This document shows, one piece after another, positions 24,700 through 37,600 of a stretch of 64,000 bases of DNA. The stretch comes from Silurus meridionalis (lineage: Eukaryota; Chordata; Actinopteri; Siluriformes; Siluridae). The stretch lies in the NCBI RefSeq assembly GCF_014805685.1, contig NC_060885.1:10801132-10865131 (forward strand), given 5' to 3'. Numbering within the stretch: the first letter of the stretch is position 1; each line of letters opens with the position of its first letter. The notes under the pieces are model-generated. The model was given only the letters and a program-made list of their open reading frames with translations. It made no database searches and was not told the DNA's origin. A program made the translations under genes and the position numbers.

Positions 24700-25645
24700 A
24701 GAATATTATACTTATTAAATTCATAATTTGCAAATATTCATTTAATTATGTTGAAGATTGAATCTATAATTTGTATCCAGCTATAGTTATGGTTTAGCAT
24801 TAACATTCTAACAGCAATCAGTCTTCTTTTTCCCACAAAGAAATAAATTCCTCTGTGAGGAAACCAAAGTGTTGATGCTGGAGATTCTTTCCTGAAATAC
24901 TAAAAGAAATTCTGTCACAGAATGTCAATCAACAACCTAACAATGATGTACATTTTTTTAATCACAATTATGTGAAGAAGCTGTCACTACAGAATCCGAA
25001 ATGTCCTTTCAGAGCTGCTGTTGTACAAAATTAACCCCTACTGAACAAGTAAACAAGTTTCTACAGACAGAACAACTCTTCAACCGTCTTATTTTTATCC
25101 CAACATTTTTTTCTAGCCCTGAACTGTACACCAGGCTTGTTTGGGTGTTTAGGTCTGCACTGCATGAGTTTCCACTTCACACCACCTATAATAAAGGGTA
25201 TTATCTGGGAGTAATTTCCTAAAATTTCAAATGGCTGAATGTACAACACACTCTACATTATTCACACTTCACAGCCATAACCGTATGAATGTGAACATGA
25301 AAGAGGGTCAGGCTTGCTCTCTTGAAACGTAAGTGTTTAGAGCCCTTAACATTTAATTGTGTGTTTGTTAGCCTGCTGTGTTTAAAACCATCTGAACGCA
25401 ATTTTTGAATCAACATGCAGCTTTCGCAGAGCTGCACCACTGAGCACTCATCAGTGTGTGAAAAAAGGTGCAAGCGATAATGAGACTATATGAAGAGAAA
25501 GCACCTTCGTTGAAAAAACAAACAAAACAAAACAAAACAAAAAACTCTTTGTCATGCCTGACGTAAGCTCTTTTGTAAACTTAAACAAGTGATATTAATG
25601 GACAAAAAAAAGGCTCTCACGGCATTATATATCGTAAGACTAATA
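24700..25645. other. No gene recognised
   Basis: Overlapping short frames on both strands around 25001-25473 have no recognisable motif. A small (AACAA)n run lies at about 25517-25545. Confidence 0.45.
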
Positions 25646-25647
25646 TA

Positions 25648-26197
25648 CAGTACAGACCAAAAGTTTGGACACACCTTCTCATTCAAAGAGTTTCTTTATT
25701 TTCATGACTATGAAAATTGTAGAGTCACACTGAAGGCATCAAGGGCTATTTGACCAAGAAGGAGAGTGATGGGGTGCTGCGCCAGATGACCTGGCCTCCA
25801 CAGTCACCGGACCTGAACCCAATCGAGATGGTTTAGGGGTGAGCTGGACCGCAGAGTGAAGGCAAAAGGACCAACAAGTGCCAAGCATCTCTCGGGGAAC
25901 TCCTTCAAGACTGTTGGAAGACCATTTCAGGTGACTACCTCTTGAAGCTCATTAAGAGAATGCCAAGAGTGTGCAAAGCAGTAATCAAAGCAAAAGGTGG
26001 CTACTTTGAAGAACCTACAATATGACATTTTTCAGTTGTTTCACACTTTTTTGTTATGTATATAATTCCATATATAATTCCACATGTGTTAATTCATAGT
26101 TTTGATGCCTTCAGTGTGAATCTACAATTTTCATAGTCATGAAAATAAAAAAAACTCTTTGAATGAGAAGGTGTGTCCAAACTTTTGGTCTGTACTG
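25648..26197 (+). mobile_element. Nonautonomous Tc1/mariner element, copy 2
   Basis: Full-length twin of the element at 15650, inverted. Ends CAGTACAGACCAAAAGTTTG and ...CTTTTGGTCTGTACTG are flanked by TA on both sides. The internal transposase relic (plus strand) includes LRQMTWPPQSPDLNPIEMV, then an in-frame stop and a one-base frameshift, and later RVCKAVIKAKGGYFEEPTI. The deletion joins the left terminal repeat (after GAAGGCATCAA) to GGGCTATTTGACCAAG in both copies. Confidence 0.92.
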
Positions 26198-26199
26198 TA

Positions 26200-28550
26200 T
26201 ATTTAATAAGTGTTGCTTTTTTTGTAGTTAATGTTGATATGCATTCTATTAAATTAAAGCCTGATTTTCCTTCACTGGCTCTTGCAGTAAATATTTTTTT
26301 TTACCAGTACTGGAAACATACGTATTTATTGAAATGTGGGTGCGGGTGTAAAGTAAATGAAGCTCTGATGCATTCATTCAAAAGGTATGTATGAAAATGC
26401 TGACGCACAGGCCATGGGTGAGGTGTATTATCAGATATGCAATGTCCTTCTACCTTTGTGCCTAATAGAAAGGTTTGAGGACTCATCTTGGCATTGTGCA
26501 AAATGCTTTCATTCAAACTGCACAATCTGCACTGTCTGTTATACCTAAACAATGGCAGACTCTGCCATCATAAACAGTTTTTTTAGCTCAATATGATGGA
26601 AACACTATTGTTATGTTACATCAAATTGGATTTTGTGTTTGTAAATTAGGCTTACTTTTTTAGATGAGCAAATCAAGAATTAATCTGTTCCTGTCATTAG
26701 AAATGCATTTACTCCTGTGCCAGAGCAACAAATCTGAATGCATGCCAGATTGCATGTTTTTATCTTTTCAACGGACGTGCAGAACGTGCATGTCGAAAAC
26801 GAGTATAATTTCACCAAGAAAACGCTTCATTAACTTTCAGCCCGGTTAAATGTGGCAGAAAAATGTGAAGTTAGTGAAATGTCTATCTGAGTGGGAGAGA
26901 ATATAATCATGCTCATGACTGTAATGACAAATTTGCATCAGTGCTCCTGAGAAAGTGGCTGCACAAGACACCAAACACAAAGTGCTAATCTTCTCACCTG
27001 TGAGGAAATAATTAGGCTGCTTTTTCATTCTGTGCTTTTCCCTCAAACACATGCAATGCTATGGAATGGGCGAGCAAAGAAAAGCCAACATGGAGGACAC
27101 AGTGCTATTAGACATAGTAATAGTCAATGAATATGAAATCTGAAATATTCCTTTATGCAACAGAAAGTATTCTGTTCACCAGAATTAATTAACTATTAGA
27201 AAATCAGTATTTCTTTTCTCTGAGACATACTGTATAAAGCAGGCAAGGTGCTGAATACCCAAAGAAAAACACTACCCTGTGGCTAGACACAAACATTTAC
27301 ACAAATGAATAAATGACAGAAGCAGTCGCCTTGTAGTATTTGGTATTTTACTGGAAGACAGCAAATCAGAATATCTTACAACAATTTATTGCTTCTGGGA
27401 TTCTGGGATGTTTTGTTAAATGTCTAATTAGATCATGGTCATATTTACATGCCTGCTGTTTATAAATACCAAAAAAAACAAAAAACAAAAAAAGGAAAGC
27501 TATCTGCCCTCTTCCACATACATTAGAACCAAGCCGGCATCCACAATTGACCCGAGTCACTCTCATTGACAGGGTTGAGAGTAACATCCAATAGAAAGCA
27601 TCGCAAATTTAGCTCTCTTTGTCTCCTGAATATAGATGGATGTGGATTGCTACATTCCAAACACTGGCCCTGATAGTCGGACAAATTTTAATCAAAGTTT
27701 TTAAAAACAAACTGATAATTAGTTCCAATCAAAAGGCAGAATTAGTATTAATGGTGTTAGTTACAGTGTATTTTCTGTCCCGTCAGCAGAAAAGCTCTTC
27801 CAGCCACAGCACTTTTAGGTGAAATCACAAACAACACCTGAGCACTGAGTATGTGAACAGAACATGAGTGAAAACCAGCTCATGTGAAAGCAGCTATAGG
27901 TGTGAACGCTCAAACTGAATTAACACACTGACACACACACTTAGATATTTTAAATGGCAAATATTCCTGACCATGTCACACAATTAAGCATTAACAAGCT
28001 TCCTAAGGAATATGCACATTACATTAAACTTATACCAGAATAAAATTTGTACTTTTTTTTTTTTTACCTGAACATATCTGATATGTTTCTAATCACAAAG
28101 GACTTGAAGCGAATTGAATTAACAATCTTTCATCTGCTTGTAGAATATAGATCAATTTGGTGATACTGCAATTTCATCTCTTTTGTCTCAAACATCTGCA
28201 CTAGCATTATTTATGAGAGCGAAACATCTTATGAGAAAACTATCTTGAAATTTTTAAGCTTTTGGCCATCTAGACGATTTTATGATTGTGCTGATATTCA
28301 GGCCACCATGAAAATCTATTATTTTTTTTCAACAGTGAAGTCGAGAAATCTCAGGCAACAATATTTCAAGATAAAAGTAAATTAGGTAAATTAACAGAAT
28401 TTGCATGTGTCAATGCATGTGGTTAACTAGCACCCATGCTATTATTTAGTGATAACTTATTAATTTGTTATCTGTTTTATAGGATTGTAAATTTGAATTA
28501 GCCATTTTTCAATCAATATCACAGTATCAATAAAACATAAGGAAAAACAG
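26200..28550. other. No gene recognised
   Basis: Short frames on both strands without motif or splice context. Composition is mixed; parts could be conserved noncoding DNA. Confidence 0.45.
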
Positions 28551-28551
28551 A

Positions 28552-28692
<141 letters not shown>

Positions 28693-29575
28693 TTAAAAAT
28701 ATGGTTTTATTTTATATTTATTTTTATATGCATAGTTGTAAATGTAATACCAGCAGGGGACACATGACACATGACAATCATCAAAACACACATCTTGTCT
28801 GATAAGCACGTGCATATTGATAAAGGCCATGCAGGTGTTCATACATGTATGGGATTGGTCTTTAAACCTTTTAGTAAGCAAAAGGTATTATGAAATAAAC
28901 CTTGGCTCTATCAGTACCGCCTACTCCAAGCAATGCCCTACGGATTCATTTCATCTCTTTTATTGGCTCATCTTTAAATAATAAATTCTGTATGTGATGA
29001 TAACTTATTTTCCACCCCTGAGGAATCTGATCTCACAAAGTTTAATATCTTGCACATGACCTACAGTAACACGTAATGCGCTCTGGCAAATCCTAAACTG
29101 GGGGGGGGGACAAAATATTAAACTTTAAATGTTTGTTACAACAAATACTTGATCAGAAAATTGTCAAGAAATAAACAAAATAGTGTATATTCCTTACTAA
29201 TGATAGATCTATTTATGAGCTTGTTATCAGGCATGCTAGATAACCAAACAAGGACTAATCTTTTAAGAAATCTTTTGTGTTTTAATTTTACATTACATAT
29301 TTTTTATCTTTAAAGTAATTTGACTTTTGTGTATAAGACAATAAAAGTGAATTTCCCTGTTTTTAGCTTGTTGTTTGCTGTAGCAAAAGTAAATGAGCGA
29401 ATGGTGGCACAGGAGGCCTCAAGAGTGCATTTGTTTTATTCTTGTTTAATTTTATGATCAGTAATTTGTTGTTTAGACAATTAAAAGCTTTGCTTGACCC
29501 ATTTTATTATGGTCCAGGACTGTACATTTTACTAAACCACTGAGCAGCTTTTCTTCATACATTTCTCCTTCTGTG

Positions 29576-29633
29576 TTTTCCCTTTAAAAACCAATGAATA
29601 TGTATTTTCCCTTTAAAAGCCAATGAATATACT
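29576..29633 (+). repeat. Tandem duplication, 29-bp period, two units
   Basis: TTTTCCCTTTAAAAACCAAT.. at 29576 and TTTTCCCTTTAAAAGCCAAT.. at 29605 are near-identical 29-mers. Confidence 0.85.
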
Positions 29634-30359
29634 TCTCAAGTGTGTGCACGTCTAAGTATCTCTCATTGTCTTGTTATAGAGGATGTGTCTCAGTTGGAAA
29701 GCAGAGCTCCTGCAGGATAATTAAAGGAAGTGTTAATTACAAAATGCTCAACGCCTTCTTTCCCAAGGCCACCTTTCCACTCGAGATCATAACTAGTCCC
29801 TGGAGACTCTCAGTCATGTGTGTAATTAACATGTACGCCCCATCCAGCAAGCCCGACACATCACAAATAGCGGTTCACCTTCGAGCGAACCCCATGCAAA
29901 GTTTCTGCTAGGCAGTTAAATGGCTTATTAGTTGTGTTGTCACAGCAAAGCGTTAAAAGATTCCCATCACTCTCAGTTTCTTCCTCATGTGCTCTGATAA
30001 AAAATATTTATTTTGTAATTGTTACACAGGCTGGTTAACTTTTAGGGGCCAAATTATTTCTTTCATCATCTTGATTTACGCTCATGTAGCACTACATCGC
30101 ATTTAAGTATTAGATTTCTTTTCACTTGGCATTGACTTTGTGTGTTCGAAGATTTACTAAAAATTGACTGGCACAGTAATTCTAAAGAAATACATTTAAA
30201 ATAACTATTTTCCTTTACCCTAAATGATACTTCGCTTTTATTGGCTAGAAATACTACACGTTCTATACTATATATCTAAACCAAAGCAGCAAAATACGTT
30301 TCCTAGGTTGCATCATTTACACAAATTTGTACAGGATTGCTTAAACTAAGAGATTTAAA

Positions 30360-30565
30360 CCTATTTTAGCAAGACAATGCCCCTGACTGGCCTTGTGATT
30401 GAATGAGCACAAATCTCCACAACCACAACTTGAAAATCTAGTGGAACATCTTCCCAAAAGAGAAAAGGTTTTCATAACAGCAAATAGGAAATGAGTGTGG
30501 AATAGGATGTTCTAAAAGCACATAAGAATCTCATGTTCACAAACTTTTGTCCATATAGTGTACTT
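30360..30565 (+). mobile_element. 3' end relic of a Tc1-like element
   Basis: It begins around AGCAAGACAATGCCCCTGAC ('QQDNAP' transposase region), contains AATGAGCACAAATCTCCACA and GGAACATCTTCCCAAAAGAG, and ends ACAAACTTTTGTCCATATAG followed by TG, a terminal-repeat-like end (compare 'ACTTTTGGCCATATAGTGTA' in fish Tc1 elements). Heavily mutated. Confidence 0.65.
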
Positions 30566-33500
30566 TACAGGTAAACTAGTCTGACAAATTAAACCACTGC
30601 TTTTTAAAGTTATGAATATTAAAGCGTTTCTTGATATGGCCTTTCAACCATAACAACATTTATATTTTTACATCTGAAGTAAAATTCTGAATTTCTTGGA
30701 AATACTATGTACTCAAGTTCAACAATCTGTTCTAGCTCTTAAAGAAGAAAAAAATCCAGCCTTACACAAGCTATTATTTAAAAAAATCTAAACATCCCGA
30801 AGCCTCCAATCTACTTTAAACCTTGAGCACAAAAATAAATGTTCATTTAAACAGTACCTACAGAAGTTTTTTTTTTAAACAAGCGTCTACCTATTATTTC
30901 TGAATGCCAAGAAGCTCATGTTATATAATGCTAGATTATACTGGTATATGTTACATTTATTAATCTCTTAACACAAACCTTAACAACCGCTAATTGTTTT
31001 AATTTTCATTTCTTAACTCTTTTGTTTTTTTGTCTGCAAGTGAGATTTTTAAAGCCATAGTCACTTGTTTTGAGACCCAATCACTTGATTAGCATGCTTG
31101 ATTTCTATGAAGAAAGCAAGAAATCCTGCATTTGTACTTTACCAAGTTACAAACAATTTGTTATTATGTAATGTTAAAAATGAAGTTAGTGAACAATTAA
31201 AAAAATATTAAATTCTATTATACATACACTCAAATCATCCACTTTTCAAACAAACACTGACTATTTTTAAGGTCTGTTTACTAAACTTAGGAGTTACTGC
31301 TGACTTTTCAGAGAAATACTTTTCACGTCTATTAATGAGTCGAATCCATATAAGAGAAATATTTCTAGTTAATGTTTGTTTGATTTCATGCTTAATTAAA
31401 AAGCACAAAAGAACTTATTTTGTAGTGTCAACATGTGTATGATTGTAAATGGACTCATTATGCAGAAAAAGGGAGGGTGGGGGGAATATGAACAGTTAGA
31501 GACTCTAAGCAAAATAAATGATTTTAAATAACTAGATTTAAAAATGTAATTTATCGCATCTAATATTTATTTTCTTCATTTCTTAATCAGTCCAAATATT
31601 CGGGACACATGGCGGTTCTGCAGCAATGCTGTCTGGCTCACATACAGAAAAAAAAAATCTACCACAAAATACAAGCCATATTGGGTTCACTTCCTGCAGT
31701 AGGGTTGATTCAGGGTTGAATTGCTTTCTCACAGTAATCACACTGCGCTAGACTTGGATTGGAACCAGACTGAGACCAACTTGCTCAGAAAGACAGCTCA
31801 GAGAGTTGTTTTGGTGATTGCTGTGTTCTCACCTGCACAAACGAAGTGCACTGAGGGGGGAAAAAAAACGGAGCAAAATTCCAATCTTACAGACTTAACA
31901 CGCCATAAGCGGCACCATTATCTAATGATACACCAAATTAGGCTTTTCAGTGATATGTGATATATAGATCCGTGCTGTAGTTCCAAACCACTCATGAAAT
32001 ATGGATATTTCAAAACAAAAGGTCCTCACATCCAAAATTGTAATGTATTCACAGTTTCTGTATCAGACACTCGAAGCAGTGTCTATTTTAGACATTCATG
32101 CCGCCTTCTGATATATTTTACACATCTTCATTTCAAAATAAAACTTAGGTGTAATTACAATCATTTATCTGTACATTCATGACCGTTTCTGCCTCACAAT
32201 TTTATCATGTCAGGCGGATATTTACAGGTCTTTCTCTTGTGCAAAATAGCATTTGTATGAAAAAAACTGCGACAATATCAATAAAAAAGCATTTACTAAC
32301 TAAACAGACATGTCATCTTTGGAATTTTTTACAGCCTGCTGAAATTCCCAATTTAATTATTTGTGAAATTAAATACTTTTACTATCAAAAAATTCCAAAT
32401 GTTAAAACAATGTTTGTTGCATAGTTTTATTTAATGAACATTTTTAAACCAATTTTTTGGTGTATGTTTGTCCTTTCATGTAAGTGAGTTGCCATTAGTG
32501 TGCAGTGTACAATATACATTTTCTAAGACTTTAATTAAATGAAAACAGAATATTGCCCTAATTTTCCCAAAACGTTATGTGTGTTTAATGTTTAATAGAA
32601 GTAAAGTGTTTTCTCACCCTTTCTGAAGATCTCTTGATCTCTGCTCATGGAAGCAAAACCTGTTGAAGAAGAAATATTATTTTTCAAAAAACATTGTGTT
32701 GATAATGATAATATTCCAAATATGTCAGACAATGGACAAAAATACAAAAAAATTCAAAGCAAATTTTCCAATGACATGCAAGATGGATGTAAGGGCTAAA
32801 AACAGGATGACAAAGCCTGTGCCACTATCAAAAAAGTAAACCAATTTGTGGGTCAGGACAAAAGCTGTCACAGAGAGTCTGATTTGAAGCAACCATCTCC
32901 TTTTTATTCCTTGTGTTCTGGTTAAAAGCTTAGTTTAACTGCTCAGGTATTAACATCAGTTTTAGTTCTTTTAATGGACACAATGTTAATTTTTTTGTCT
33001 TATGCGTTACCGAAGGCTTTTTTTTTTTTTTCTCGAAGGCGCTAGTTAACAGTAATTAGCGGCTTTATTTGGGGTTAGACAGGGTAGGTTTACTTTTTTA
33101 AGTGTAAGTAACTTAATTTATGACTGGCATTCGCAACATTAGAGTTATTATTATTAGGGTTACCTGCTTAATGTTTAGTCATCCTTTCAGTCTCTTAATA
33201 CGCGTCGGCATTCAGCTCTAACAGTCACAGAGGGAAGTTCAGGACTCTAAAAGGTAGTGACTTTCAATAGCTGATATTTAAAAGCATTGGTATTACAACA
33301 CAAATGCAGCTTTCTGATGTTCAATGGAATAAGAATAAAGGTAAAAGAGACATAGCAGTTTAAATGTATCCCATTCACTCGAATGAGTGATGAAACATTG
33401 TGAATATCTGCCATATTCACATACTGGGGTTTTACTGACTAACACCAATGACTGAAGGCATTTAGACAATCTTACTGTTCTTACCTCCTCAATCTCCGAA

Positions 33501-33974
33501 TCATTCACAGTCACGCTAGTGCAAACAAGCCAGAGTTTGGGTTTAATAAGGGCAAAGCTTAAAGGATATGTTTAAAAAAAGTCAGTTTATTGATCTAAAC
33601 AGTTAGTTTCCATTAACATCGTAAACATTTAAATGACGACTCAATATTCAATGAACAATTTAGTGCTAGAGTTAAAATTATTTAACAAAGTCGTAATTGT
33701 ATTAATGCTTATCTGTTGTTACACAAAATGTCTTCACAACTTCTCTATAATTACTTTTTCGCTGCTTTTCTTTGTTAAGTATAAAATAAAAAAAGAACAT
33801 ATTAGCAAGTTCCTGAACTAAAACAGGCATTTATTACTTAAAAAAACAAGTATGTGCTTATCTAATTTTTACCCAATGAAAAGGAAAAAAAATGATGTTC
33901 TATTAACAAATTATGGCAAGAAAAAGAAAAATTTAACAATTATGGCCACCTATTTAGAGAAGCTTACACAAGTT
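30566..33974. other. Downstream flank of khdrbs2, no gene recognised
   Basis: AT-rich. Many short frames on both strands, none with a motif. Homopolymer runs at about 31861 and 33010. Confidence 0.5.
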
Positions 33975-33987
33975 GATTTATGTCCTT

Positions 33988-33993
33988 TTTATT
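33988..33993 (-). promoter_or_regulatory. Candidate polyadenylation signal AATAAA for khdrbs2
   Basis: The plus strand reads TTTATT, which is AATAAA on the minus strand, about 575 nt after the khdrbs2 stop. It is the first canonical hexamer I find below the stop. Another lies at 33830-33835. In AT-rich DNA such hexamers also occur by chance. Confidence 0.4.
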
Positions 33994-34162
33994 ACATATT
34001 TATGTACAAATACAAGCTAAACACACAGCAGATCACTTGTAGGTAGCTACATACATAGCCAATTGCTTTCAATCCCAGTACCAATATCAAAATCAAAATA
34101 TACAAACTCAGTATTAACCGTCATCAAATCAAGACGTGTTAAGAAAGATGTTATGCACAGTA

Positions 34163-34219
34163 TGGGGGGTGGGGGTAGGGAGGAAGGAGGGCGGAGGGGA
34201 GTGGGGGTTGGGGTGGGGA
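34163..34219 (+). repeat. G-rich tract (C-rich in the khdrbs2 transcript)
   Basis: About 57 bp with many runs of 3-6 G separated by 1-4 bases on the plus strand, compatible with G-quadruplex formation. It lies inside the inferred 3'UTR, so the mRNA carries the C-rich complement. In an AT-rich neighbourhood it stands out sharply. Confidence 0.8.
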
Positions 34220-34569
34220 CTAACACATTTAACGTTTGCCTTGGTGAAATGGTAGCCAAGAACAAGGAAGCATCAGTTTGTACGTAACTCCATGCTTTAG
34301 CTTCAGGGGAGCAAACAATAGACAACTAAAGGGAAGCAGCATTCAAATGGGAGTCTTTTTTGTTAAAATGCAAGATCCTTTTATGTTCCTTAAGATGTAT
34401 GAAGGAATTGTGTTATCAAAACCATAGGCTGTATGCAGTTTCCCGCTCCTGGGTTAGGCGAGGTTAGGTTTTTGACCTAATGTGTGTGTGCTTTTTTAAA
34501 ATTGTATATATTTTTTTAGACTATTACGTAAGGATGCCAGGCAGGGGAGTTCACTGATGTGGAGCACCT

Positions 34570-34667
34570 TTAGTATCTACCATAGGGGTGATCTCTGTAG
34601 CCCCCTCGTGAAAGTCTTGCAGCTGGAGCTTTGAGGCTCGGCCGTGGCTGAGTCCACTCCTCTTCTG
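34570..34667 (-). CDS. khdrbs2: khdrbs2 terminal coding exon
   Basis: 98 nt ending in TAA at 34570-34572. It encodes EEEWTQPRPSLKAPAARLSR and then GGYRDHPYGRY. The basic, Pro/Arg/Tyr-ending C-terminus is the conserved nuclear-localisation segment of KHDRBS proteins. The acceptor reads CCTGTAG|CAG|AAG, a tandem NAGNAG site. The upstream AG gives AEEEW, while use of the downstream AG would drop the alanine and keep the frame. Confidence 0.93.
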
Positions 34668-37600
34668 CTACAGGTAAAAGGAACCACAAGACATCATAAG
34701 AATCTGAAATCGGTATTATGATAAGTGAATACATTATGCATTCAATTCATTCACCCGGCCAATAATACTGACCTACTATCTCTGATGAAACCGTAAAAAA
34801 AAAAAAAGATTTATAATTTCTGCAGCAGCTGTTGCTTCGCTTCAGCGACTTCGCTCTGACACTTTAAGTGAATCTTCTCTGATTTCCCATGGCCACAATA
34901 TAGCAATATGAGTTTAAAGATGTTATTCAAGATGGGCAATGATGCAGAACATTAAAGTAACCAGATAAACATCTCAATGAGCTCGGGCCCTGATTTTCTG
35001 CTGTTCAATTTCGGCCCGATTTCAGCAGTATGCAATGTCACACAGCCCTAATTATCAGTTAGCTGCAACTCAGAAGAGGACGCAAGAATTGGCTCATCCA
35101 GCTGTCATAGAAATACAGCACACGCTGGGAATCGATGCGCTATGAACGTGCTCGGTGGGCCATCCCCAAAACAATCAGACCACCTTCAGGATGGGGAATC
35201 CTGACACTCGATACAACTAACGTGATGTTTCCATTACAGCGCCGTGCTGAAACTGCAGAGGAAATGAGGGCACACTCAAGACGCAGGAACATTCATATTA
35301 AACACAGTGGGAAATAGTACACTATTGCTTTACTGCATTGTGTGAAATAATTTAGTTTCTGTCCTCAAGGCTACTTTCATGTGTAAAGCTCTGACCGCTG
35401 CACATTGTTCTTATTTAAATCACATTGCAAGTGCAGCACTGAGATTTCGGTTTCATGTCATTGAATGATTATAAGGTATTGTTTTAGCATCAGTCATGCC
35501 AAGGCGCTCTGGTGCACATTTTGGCATGCTGTATAATGAATAATTGGAATGGACAAGGCACAATGTGAAAATAGCACCGGTGGAGAGCGATGAAGCCCCT
35601 GCCAAGAGCAGCACGATCCCTGATTTGGAACATAATCCAGTGAGGGCAGGCTCTCAAAAGGCAAAGCAGCGTATAAAAGGCCATGGCTCGTCTCTCAGTG
35701 GGTTGCATTGAGGCCTCCAGCCTGGCACTGGCTTTGGCTCTACAACTCTACTCTGTGTGCATCTTAAAGCTTCCCCTGCAGCAAGCTGCCAATGTAGGAT
35801 GGCTACCGCCGAGCACAGCACTTTGGTTATTTAAAAAACCAGGAGGTGGTTTTGCTTCATCTCACTGCTGTGAGTGCTTTATCATTACTGTTGGAGATGA
35901 GATGGGAGTGGTGTATGTCCTCTGCAAGGGCATTGTATCAGTGTAAGCCTGAGTGCATGCTTAAGTTTAAGCCTGCGATGTCAACAGAACTCAGTGGTAC
36001 ACCGCTCCGGAGACACTATCAAGAAGCTTCTACTTTTCTGACAGACTCCAATAAATTTGCTTCTACTGAGATGATAACCCACTGAGCATGTTCCACTGAG
36101 TTGGGTCTTAAACATGTAGAACTGCTCCACAAACGCCTGTGGGTACCATTACAAAGACCATCTGGGTATTTTTTCATACGGTTTAATATCAGCGTTACAA
36201 AAATACAAGATTTTGACCCTCTTAATAGGAGAATCGGCTGCTGATAGTTCCTTAAAGCCTTGAAATACAGTAGCACCACATTTCTATCTGAGTTCACAAA
36301 ATAGAGAACATTGTACGTCTTTTGCACCTTCAGGAGTAACAGGATGACCTTTTCCAGTAAATGTCACTGTATAAAGAGCTGAATTTGAGTGTGCATGAGT
36401 GGTGGTGTAAAACCTCTAAAATCTAAAACATCACTCTTTACAAAAAACATATACAAGCAAGTAAGTGTAGCGCTATTTTTTATAACCATTTAGCTTTGAG
36501 CCTAACAAAAGAGAGTGACCTTTACCGTAATTGTTGTAGGTATCGTCACTGGTTCCGTGGCCATATTCGTAATATTCTGACCCGCTGCAATAAAAATTAA
36601 GCAGTGTGTCAAAAGAAAGGAAAATCAATGTTTAAGACAAACATATATACTTGTACCTGTTCCAAAAATAAAAAAAACAGGAGTCAAATACTGAGTTGAG
36701 GTACACTGTGTGCATTGTGGGAATTAATACTTAAATTACATAAATCGATATAGAGACCTTAGGCATCCAGATGTACTCCAGACTTAGGTGCTTTAACTCT
36801 ACAGAATTTTTGTTATCTGGTGACAGTTAGAATAAGGACCAATATTACACATTGGCTAAATGTGACAGTTTAATATAATCACATCAAATTACCAAAAATA
36901 CCAACATAGCGAATTAAGAGTGTAATTAAAAGCCTATTTGCCACACATTTCAGTATATAACTTTAATTTTAATCTCAAAGGCTATTTTATAAACTATTAA
37001 ATAATGATGGAATAAATAAGGATGGAAGTCATACAATACCAACAACTAAATCTGTATGAAATAATATGATCATTACAATTAAAATATTTTACGCAAATAT
37101 AGTAAATTACCTTAAAGCCTCTGGCTTTTGCATCAGACATCATTTTACAGCTAAGACATTAAACAATCTCTTCATTTAGTATGCATTTTCTACCCCACCC
37201 CCACCCCCTTATATTAGCTTAAAGGTCATGAGTGCTGTTTTAACCCCAGAAAAAGAAGAAAATATCTACCTTTTGGATTGGTTGCTGTAGCCATCATCAT
37301 AGGCCTCATAACCCTGTTCGTCATATTCCCCATCATATCCATCATCATAACCCTGAAAGCACAGAAACACTCCGGGTGATTGTCAGTGGATGAAGACTTA
37401 TACTCATCAGGATGCTGAAAACAGCACTTTAATTGTTTTGTAGTGAAAAAAATCAATTTTCAATTACTCGCAGAAAGGATTTCTCTTCTATATAAACACC
37501 TGCTGTACGGAGGGCAACATGGCTGAATCGTGTCCAACAAAAAATATAGATTGTGTACAGGGATAATTGTTTCGCTTGCCATGATTAATTAAAAGGAGGT

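Larger units (their letters stand above)
33975..34569 (-). other. khdrbs2: khdrbs2 3' untranslated region (inferred extent)
   Basis: Sequence after the stop codon on the minus strand. It includes U-rich and A-rich stretches (around 34490-34520) and a long C-rich tract (34163-34219 read on the minus strand). The first canonical polyadenylation hexamer is at 33988-33993. The true 3' end is inferred and could lie further downstream, because other hexamers follow. Confidence 0.5.

Noticed and set aside
34047..34325. 92-codon minus-strand frame with a proline/threonine-rich stretch
   Set aside because: It lies in the khdrbs2 3'UTR, and the Pro/Thr run comes from the C-rich tract.
35683..35946. 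87-codon frame just after a TATAAAAGG
   Set aside because: The TATA-like word lies only about 10 bases before the ATG, too close for a normal promoter, and the peptide has no motif.
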